Positions 58,639 through 64,000 of a stretch of DNA of 64,000 bases are shown piece by piece. The stretch lies in the NCBI RefSeq assembly GCF_002797395.1, contig NZ_KZ454943.1, positions 735,325 to 799,324 on the forward strand. Reading direction: 5' to 3'. The position numbers and the translations under genes are program-made. How positions within the stretch are numbered: position 1 is the stretch's first letter; each line of letters starts with the position of its first letter. The notes under the pieces are model-generated. The model saw only the letters and a program-made list of their open reading frames with translations. It was not told the origin of the DNA and made no database searches. The stretch comes from Bacillus solitudinis. Its GTDB lineage: Bacteria; Bacillota; Bacilli; Bacillales; Bacillaceae_D.

Positions 58639-60231
58639 ATGACATACGAACAAGCGATCCAATCGCGCCGCACGTTTGCGATTATCTCACATCCCGATGC
58701 GGGTAAAACAACACTTACCGAAAAACTTTTACTATTTGGTGGAGCGATTCGAGAGGCCGGAACAGTAAAAGGAAGAAAAAACAGTAAACATGCGATGAGT
58801 GACTGGATGGAAATTGAAAAGCAACGTGGAATTTCCGTCACTAGCTCAGTGCTTGAATTCTTATACGATGGTTATCATGTCAACATATTAGATACACCCG
58901 GACATGAAGATTTCAGTGAGGATACGTATCGTACATTAACTGCTGCTGATTCCGCAGCTATGCTCATCGATGCTGCAAAAGGGGTCGAGGCACAAACAAA
59001 GAAGCTATTTAAGGTTTGTAAAATGAGAGGGATTCCCATTTTCACATTTATGAACAAGCTAGACCGCCAAGGAAGAGATCCATTTGAACTAATGGAGGAA
59101 CTTGAAAACCTTCTTGGTATTCGTTCGTACCCAATGGGATGGCCTATCGGAATGGGTCAATCGTTCTCAGGTGTTTATGACCGTCACGAAAAAAAGTTAG
59201 AACTTTATAACCCCAAAAATCCAAAAGCGATCGATGTTATTCAATTAACAGGTCCCGAGGATCCTAAGCTAGATGAGGCCATTGGAGACGAAGGTCTTGT
59301 GGCTCAGTTTCGTGAAGAGTTAGAACTATTAGATGTAGCTGGAGATGACTTTGATGCGGAAATGGTTGCAAAAGGGGAGTTAACACCCATTTTCTTTGGC
59401 AGCGCGATATCAAGCTTTGGGGTTCAAACCTTTCTTGAGCATTTCCTAAAGCACTCACCTTCACCAACACCTAGAGAAAGTTCTGAAGGCCTTATTGATC
59501 CCTTGACACATAAATCATTTTCGGGCTTCATTTTCAAAATACAAGCTAATATGAATCCTGCTCATCGTGACCGTGTAGCTTTCTTACGTATCACTTCAGG
59601 AAAGTTTGAGCGTGGAATGGCTGTAAAGCACGTCCGACTTGGTAAGCAACTAAAACTAGCCCAACCGACACAGTTTCTTGCCCAAAGCCGAAGCATTGTG
59701 GATGAGGCCTACGCAGGCGACATTATCGGTTTATTTGATCCAGGTAATTTAAGAATTGGAGACACATTAGTTGAAGGAAATGGCTTTGAATTTGCGGAGA
59801 TGCCTCACTTCTCTCCAGAATACTTTAGTGCCATCACTGTAAAGGAAGCATTGAAACACAAGTCATTTGAAAAAGGTCTGCAACAATTAACAGAGGAAGG
59901 TGCTATTCAGCTTTTTAAAACGTACAACCGCTTTGCTGAACAGCAAATTGTCGGAGTCGTTGGTGTTCTTCAATTTGAAGTTCTTGAATACCGTTTAAAA
60001 CACGAATATCATGTTGATATCCAACTGGATCGCTTACCATTTTCTTTTGCTCGCTGGGTTGGTGGAACAGAAGAACAAATGGAAACCTTCAAGCGGTTGC
60101 AACGTAATCTTGTAACAGACCGTGATGGGCGAATCGTTGTCCTTTTTGAAAATGAGTTTCAAATGAGAACTGCTATAGATAAATACCCAGAGCTTGAGTT
60201 TTACGAGAATTCTTTTTATCGTTCAAAATAA
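58639..60231 (+). CDS. prfC: Peptide chain release factor 3
   Basis: A ribosome-bound GTPase that recycles RF1/RF2 after peptide release. 530 residues with the G motifs SHPDAGKTTL (G1), GISVTSSV (G2), DTPGHEDF (G3) and MNKLDRQGRDP (G4); the RF3-specific VKGRKNSKHAMSDWME is clear and distinguishes it from EF-G. GAGGAA lies 6 bases before the ATG. It stands alone, ended by a hairpin that it shares with the convergent yycC-like gene. Confidence 0.96.
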   Translation: MTYEQAIQSRRTFAIISHPDAGKTTLTEKLLLFGGAIREAGTVKGRKNSKHAMSDWMEIEKQRGISVTSSVLEFLYDGYHVNILDTPGHEDFSEDTYRTLTAADSAAMLIDAAKGVEAQTKKLFKVCKMRGIPIFTFMNKLDRQGRDPFELMEELENLLGIRSYPMGWPIGMGQSFSGVYDRHEKKLELYNPKNPKAIDVIQLTGPEDPKLDEAIGDEGLVAQFREELELLDVAGDDFDAEMVAKGELTPIFFGSAISSFGVQTFLEHFLKHSPSPTPRESSEGLIDPLTHKSFSGFIFKIQANMNPAHRDRVAFLRITSGKFERGMAVKHVRLGKQLKLAQPTQFLAQSRSIVDEAYAGDIIGLFDPGNLRIGDTLVEGNGFEFAEMPHFSPEYFSAITVKEALKHKSFEKGLQQLTEEGAIQLFKTYNRFAEQQIVGVVGVLQFEVLEYRLKHEYHVDIQLDRLPFSFARWVGGTEEQMETFKRLQRNLVTDRDGRIVVLFENEFQMRTAIDKYPELEFYENSFYRSK

Positions 60232-60262
60232 GAAAAGACTTGGAAAACTCCAAGTCTTTTCT
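60231..60262. terminator. Bidirectional terminator prfC/yycC-like gene
   Basis: AGAAAAGACTTGGA and its exact complement (14 bp) with a 4-base loop; the two stop codons touch its ends. Confidence 0.85.
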
Positions 60263-60408
60263 TATTCCTCGCCTTTATCCGCTTTTTCAAGCTCAGCTAG
60301 CTTGGCTAATAAAATATGCTGTGGCATATGCATAATTTGCTCAATTGGAACGTTTAATGATTTCGAAAGCTTCTGAGCAGTTTCTGCAGAAATTTGTAAT
60401 GGTTTCAT
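60262..60408 (-). CDS. YycC-family small protein, 48 residues
   Basis: MKPLQISAETAQKLSKSLNV then VPIEQIMHMPQHILLAKLAEL and an acidic tail. This is the compact helical pattern of the YycC family, a small conserved Bacillus protein of unknown function, recalled from memory of the MPQHIL core. GGAGG lies 10 bases before the ATG; a second in-frame ATG is too close to it. Confidence 0.78.
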   Translation of the reverse strand: MKPLQISAETAQKLSKSLNVPIEQIMHMPQHILLAKLAELEKADKGEE

Positions 60409-60474
60409 TGTTAACATTCCTCCTTTAAACTTCATTTTACATGAATTGCATCAATACAGAAACTATTTTCTCCT

Positions 60475-61602
60475 CTAACGAATGGTTCCTGAGGAAATAA
60501 TTCTCGCCTCTACATGTACTGTTATCTTTGCATTTTTAAAAGCTTCATTCCATTTTTCCTTTGACCATTCTTTTGAATTTTGCAAGCGAAATTGCTCCCC
60601 TATTCCTGCTGGGTCTATACCAATATCTTGAAAATTCTTCATAATCTTTATGACTTTATCTTCTAATTGTTTACCAATTTTTTGCTCAATTTCTTTTCGT
60701 TCCTTTACTGAATCTAAATTTCTTTGACCACCGTAGTCAACAATGCTACCTCGAACATACAAATGGACGTATATTTCAGGATTCTCTAAATCACCGTTCA
60801 CTTTAGAATGAAACCGATTCTCAACGAATTTTAGTATCACCATAGCTTCTTCTTGTTTAGCTGTTTTTTCTCCGGGGAGCATAATCGCAATATCTGGTAA
60901 AACTTTTTTTTTCTTCAATCCTTCAAACAATTTTGCTTCCTCTGGATCTATCGTATCGACCAATTTATCTGATTTAAAAATTGCAGTTTTTGTAATTTTT
61001 ATTGACCTCTCATCGACTTTTTCTAAATATGGAACAGATGGTTCTGATACTTCATCAGTCTTTCGATTGATGAAATAATGCAGTGTCGTAATAGGACTAA
61101 AAGCCATCATCGGGCGTGGAGTTAAAAGCTCATGTAAATAGATATTTATTTCGGGTTTATCTTTATAATCACCGCCTAAAATCTCTTCAACATTCCCTTT
61201 TACTATTGCAATATAAACATTTGTACCCACTCGTGGATCGCGGTAAAGATTTTCTAACACCTTCCAAACCCCTATTTTTCTCGCATACTCCTCACTAAAT
61301 AGAACAACACGTAGCTGCGCAAATGTTAATACTTTTTCTGATAAAGTAGACATGTCCATAATCGCTTGGTGCGGCATTTTAACAACTGTTGTAAATTTTT
61401 GATACGCCTCCTGTGCATCTTGGTTTGGCTGAGGAAGAGTAACTGTTACTTTTACATCCTCATCATCAACATAATCAAATCCAATCACTCCGACCATTCC
61501 TAAATCTTCAATAACAGGATCTTCTAATTCAGGGGTTTGACAGCCAAAGAGAACCATCATCGTTAAAACCAGTAAAAAGTTAAGCTTGGCGCTCATATCC
61601 AT
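60475..61602 (-). CDS. Spore germination receptor subunit C (Ger(x)C lipoprotein)
   Basis: 375 residues with a lipoprotein signal (VLTMMVLFGC, Cys21) and the Ger(x)C layout: N-terminal beta domain (VGVIGFDYVDDEDVKVTVTLP), YARKIGVWKVLENLYRDPRVGTNVYIAI and a C-terminal domain ending in WNEAFKNAKITVHVEARI. GerC-type subunits sit on the outer face of the spore inner membrane. The start overlaps gerB by 23 bases, showing translational coupling; AGGAGG is just upstream, inside gerB. Confidence 0.93.
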   Translation of the reverse strand: MDMSAKLNFLLVLTMMVLFGCQTPELEDPVIEDLGMVGVIGFDYVDDEDVKVTVTLPQPNQDAQEAYQKFTTVVKMPHQAIMDMSTLSEKVLTFAQLRVVLFSEEYARKIGVWKVLENLYRDPRVGTNVYIAIVKGNVEEILGGDYKDKPEINIYLHELLTPRPMMAFSPITTLHYFINRKTDEVSEPSVPYLEKVDERSIKITKTAIFKSDKLVDTIDPEEAKLFEGLKKKKVLPDIAIMLPGEKTAKQEEAMVILKFVENRFHSKVNGDLENPEIYVHLYVRGSIVDYGGQRNLDSVKERKEIEQKIGKQLEDKVIKIMKNFQDIGIDPAGIGEQFRLQNSKEWSKEKWNEAFKNAKITVHVEARIISSGTIR

Positions 61603-62683
61603 TTTTCCTCCTTTCTCTTATGCTGTGGATAAGTAACAGGATAAGAGGTAAAGAGAGAAATACATAACCATAGTAAACCGGCCATTTATCTAGTAAAAGA
61701 ACTTGAACTTGATAAGGCACTGGGCCAATAAATAAAAACCATGAGACGATTGCAACAAAGTACAAATGTCTGTTCCGATTTTTATGCTTCGTTAGTAAAG
61801 CATCCATTCCTTTTTTTGCAACCCACGCATAGGCACTGGCTGTTGAAAGGACGAGGAAAACCCAAAGCGTCGTACCGAAGTTTTCGATTCGTTCGACAAA
61901 AGCTAATTGTACCGCTTGAAATAGATTAAGAACCGGGTATTTCAGATGGTCAAGTTGCCATTGTGAAAAATATACTACACTTGCTAGCGTGACAATTACA
62001 TAAAAAAGCACAACAATCCAAATTCCGATGGACGTGTGCAAAAACGCTTTTCGTTGGTCCTTTATATAGGGATAATAAAATAATATCAAACCGTAACCAA
62101 ACATTGAAATTGCCCCACTATGAAGTGTAATTAACCAATCTTGCAGAGGTACTTCAAACGTTGGAACTGCATGCAACCAGTTCCCTCCTTGAAACGCCCA
62201 CCTCGTATAGTAGACTAACCATGACGTAAAAAAAAAGGCAAACATACAAAATCGAGCGATTGATTTAATTCCTCCAAGAACGATGTTGATCATGACAATG
62301 AAGAAAACAATTGATGTTTCTAACATTGTAAAGTGTGGAAGTGTAATGGTTTGAACAAGTTTTAAGTATGTTTCACTAACTGAAGAGATTTGAACAACAG
62401 CATAGATTAACAGAAGCGTATTTAGCCCTTTACCAATAAAAGAACCGAGAATATTCTCATTCATTTTGAATAATGTGTCATTTGGATATTTCTGACACAG
62501 AAAAATGATTGGAATCAAAGACAAATTTGCTAAAATACCGAGAAAAATTGGAACTAACCACTGGTTATAGCCTACTTTAGAAATATCAGTTGGCAATGTA
62601 AACAAACCAATCCCAATCATGATATTTTGAGCCAAAAAAATAACATGATATTTATTTAATTTCTTAAAATTGCCTCTATCCAT
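61580..62683 (-). CDS. Spore germination receptor subunit B (GerAB-type permease fold)
   Basis: 367 residues, ten membrane helices, endospore germination permease family (APC fold): KYHVIFLAQNIMIGIGLFTLPTD in TM1 with the unwound GIG segment, GAISMFGYGLILFYYPYIKD, and PVLNLFQAVQLAFVERIENFGTTLWV near TM8. GerB-type subunits bind the germinant (amino acid or sugar) in a leucine-transporter-like pocket. Which germinant is recognised cannot be read off. It begins 5 bases after gerA. Confidence 0.93.
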   Translation of the reverse strand: MDRGNFKKLNKYHVIFLAQNIMIGIGLFTLPTDISKVGYNQWLVPIFLGILANLSLIPIIFLCQKYPNDTLFKMNENILGSFIGKGLNTLLLIYAVVQISSVSETYLKLVQTITLPHFTMLETSIVFFIVMINIVLGGIKSIARFCMFAFFFTSWLVYYTRWAFQGGNWLHAVPTFEVPLQDWLITLHSGAISMFGYGLILFYYPYIKDQRKAFLHTSIGIWIVVLFYVIVTLASVVYFSQWQLDHLKYPVLNLFQAVQLAFVERIENFGTTLWVFLVLSTASAYAWVAKKGMDALLTKHKNRNRHLYFVAIVSWFLFIGPVPYQVQVLLLDKWPVYYGYVFLSLPLILLLIHSIRERRKNGYERQA

Positions 62684-62688
62684 ATTAC

Positions 62689-64000
62689 CTACTCCTCATC
62701 TAACGGCTGAATTAAATCCTTTTTCGCTCTAGAAATACCCGGTCGGCTTATAAAGAAGCTTATAGGAGATTTAAAAATGCTGTTTAATAAATCAGTCCAT
62801 TTTCTCGGGACGATGGGTGTCAAATAAGGCGAACCTAAGGATGTTAAATTAGAAAGGTGGTTAACCATCCATGCTAAAACAATCATCTGTCCATACATCC
62901 CTAAGAATCCGGCCCCAATAATATAAAAGTAGCGAATAAAGCGAATGGCATTACTCATTAGAAAGTTCGGTGGAATAAAGGATAATAAGGCAGTAACTGC
63001 AACTAACACGATTAATATATTACTGGCAAGTCCGGCCTCGACTGCAGCCGTTCCGATAACAATCCCTCCAACTATCCCAATTGTTTGTCCTATTTTGGTT
63101 GGCATTCTCGCCCCTGCCTCCCGTAATACTTCGATAACTAATTCAATGATCAGTACTTCCATAACAGGTGGAAAAGGAACTTGTGCCCTAGACTCTGCTA
63201 GAAGTCTAAGTAAATGTGGTGGTAACATTTCCTGGTGAAAGGTGAGCACAGATATATAAGTTGATGTTAAAAGAATTGAAATAATAAACCCAACCAGCCT
63301 AATTGTACGGAGCATCGTTGAAGTGGTCCAACGATTATAGTAGTCTTCTGGAGAGAAGAACATTTCCAAAAAAGTCGCTGGCATAATTATACATTCAGGG
63401 CTTCCATTAAGCATCAGAACTACTTTGCCATTCAATAATTCATTTACAGCATTATCAGTACGAACAGTAATTCCAAACTGAGGAAATGGAGATAATGGCT
63501 TATCCTCCATCATCTGTTTCAAAATTGGTGTCCCAATAAAACCATGGAACCTTATTTCCTTTAATCGCTGATACACCCGTCGAACGTTATCATCGTTCGC
63601 TATATTCTCCATATACATAACAACAACTTCATTTTTCGTCTCTGTGCCCAAAATAATTGATTTCGACTTCAGATAAGGTGAGCGAATTCTCCTTTTCACA
63701 AGAGATAGATTGGTCTCTAGCTTTTCATTAAATGAATCCTGAGGTCCAAAAACGGTCGTTTCATTCTCCGGAGGATTGATTGATCTTTCAGGAGCGCTGT
63801 ATGTATCAATCTCTATACATAAACCCGATTCATCAAAACACAAAACCGTATACCCACTTACAATATCATGAATAAGCTTTGGAAGCTGGTCCGGCCTTAA
63901 TTCAGTATACTCTTTGAATATCTCTCTTGGATTTTCTGAATCAGTTTCCTCAATTGGTTTATAAATGGTTTGGTATAGTACGTTTGTTTGTACGAGAGTA
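62689..64000 (-). CDS. Spore germination receptor subunit A (partial, N-terminus off window)
   Basis: GerA-family subunit. 437 codons are visible with no stop up to the window edge, so the true start lies outside; the TTG at 63843 is internal. The soluble N-domain is seen from YQTIYKPIEE onwards, with SGYTVLCFDESG, KRRIRSP and MYMENIAND; then come the membrane segments (TSTMLRTIRLVGFIISILLTSTYISVL near the middle) with PPVMEVLIIELVIEVLREAGARMP and QTIGIVGGIVIGTAAVEAGL. First gene of the gerA-gerB-gerC operon. A few tens of residues are missing. Confidence 0.92.
   Translation of the reverse strand, partial: TLVQTNVLYQTIYKPIEETDSENPREIFKEYTELRPDQLPKLIHDIVSGYTVLCFDESGLCIEIDTYSAPERSINPPENETTVFGPQDSFNEKLETNLSLVKRRIRSPYLKSKSIILGTETKNEVVVMYMENIANDDNVRRVYQRLKEIRFHGFIGTPILKQMMEDKPLSPFPQFGITVRTDNAVNELLNGKVVLMLNGSPECIIMPATFLEMFFSPEDYYNRWTTSTMLRTIRLVGFIISILLTSTYISVLTFHQEMLPPHLLRLLAESRAQVPFPPVMEVLIIELVIEVLREAGARMPTKIGQTIGIVGGIVIGTAAVEAGLASNILIVLVAVTALLSFIPPNFLMSNAIRFIRYFYIIGAGFLGMYGQMIVLAWMVNHLSNLTSLGSPYLTPIVPRKWTDLLNSIFKSPISFFISRPGISRAKKDLIQPLDEE

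Noticed and set aside
63843-63843. TTG as start of the gerA gene
   Set aside because: The frame stays open for 52 more codons to the window edge and those residues (YQTIYKPIEE and following) look like genuine GerA N-terminal sequence.

Overview
The window looks like a chromosomal segment of a low-GC, endospore-forming member of the Bacillaceae. Three things support this: gene order close to the yjaZ-to-yjbW region of Bacillus subtilis, spore genes (a gerA-type receptor operon at the right edge and a coat-like protein at the left), and strong AGGAGG-type ribosome sites with frequent TTG and GTG starts. The many cation/proton antiporters would suit an alkaliphilic or salt-tolerant relative, but that is inference. 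I see no rRNA, tRNA, CRISPR array, prophage or complete insertion sequence.

Layout. Positions 1-1.4 kb: end of a partial spore-surface-like gene, then a gene-poor stretch with two strong hairpins and a likely sigma-K promoter leading into a proline/glycine-rich coat-like protein. Positions 1.9-18.6 kb: the conserved yjb block read in reverse: fabI, a CPA2 antiporter, prpE, an RluD-type pseudouridine synthase, nadK, relQ, yjbL, yjbK, a lytic transglycosylase, a 2Fe-2S ferredoxin-like protein, truncated globin yjbI, spxH, a yizD-like gene, pepF, coiA, mecA, the TerC-family gene yjbE and spx. SpxH, Spx and MecA form a ClpXP/ClpCP proteolysis control set. FabI and FabH-FabF, 50 kb apart, each carry a FapR-type operator.

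Positions 18.9-39.3 kb are accessory: an RND efflux pair inserted between spx and yjbC, a dehydrogenase-YCII fusion, small proteins, TrhA, an HD-domain protein, a CaCA-family exchanger behind a yybP-ykoY manganese riboswitch, a TlpA-like thiol oxidoreductase, a lipid kinase, an alcohol dehydrogenase/class II aldolase pair, an orphan lacZ and a glycolipid-type glycosyltransferase. Positions 39.4-58 kb return to conserved genes (trpS, yjbA, yjaZ, fabF, fabH, comZ, med), interrupted by topB, coaA, cell-wall proteins, a large DHH-CBS-nucleotidyltransferase fusion and an LCP protein. Positions 58.6-64 kb hold prfC, a yycC-like gene and the gerA-gerB-gerC operon, whose gerA runs off the window.

The most interesting signals are the manganese riboswitch in front of a CaCA exchanger, at least two dispersed families of hairpin repeats (one with 190-270 bp MITE-like members), the aldolase-like protein with an unrecognised 190-residue N-terminal region, and an orphan 24-bp perfect palindrome. 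All functional calls come from reading the sequence and recognising families; no database search was run.
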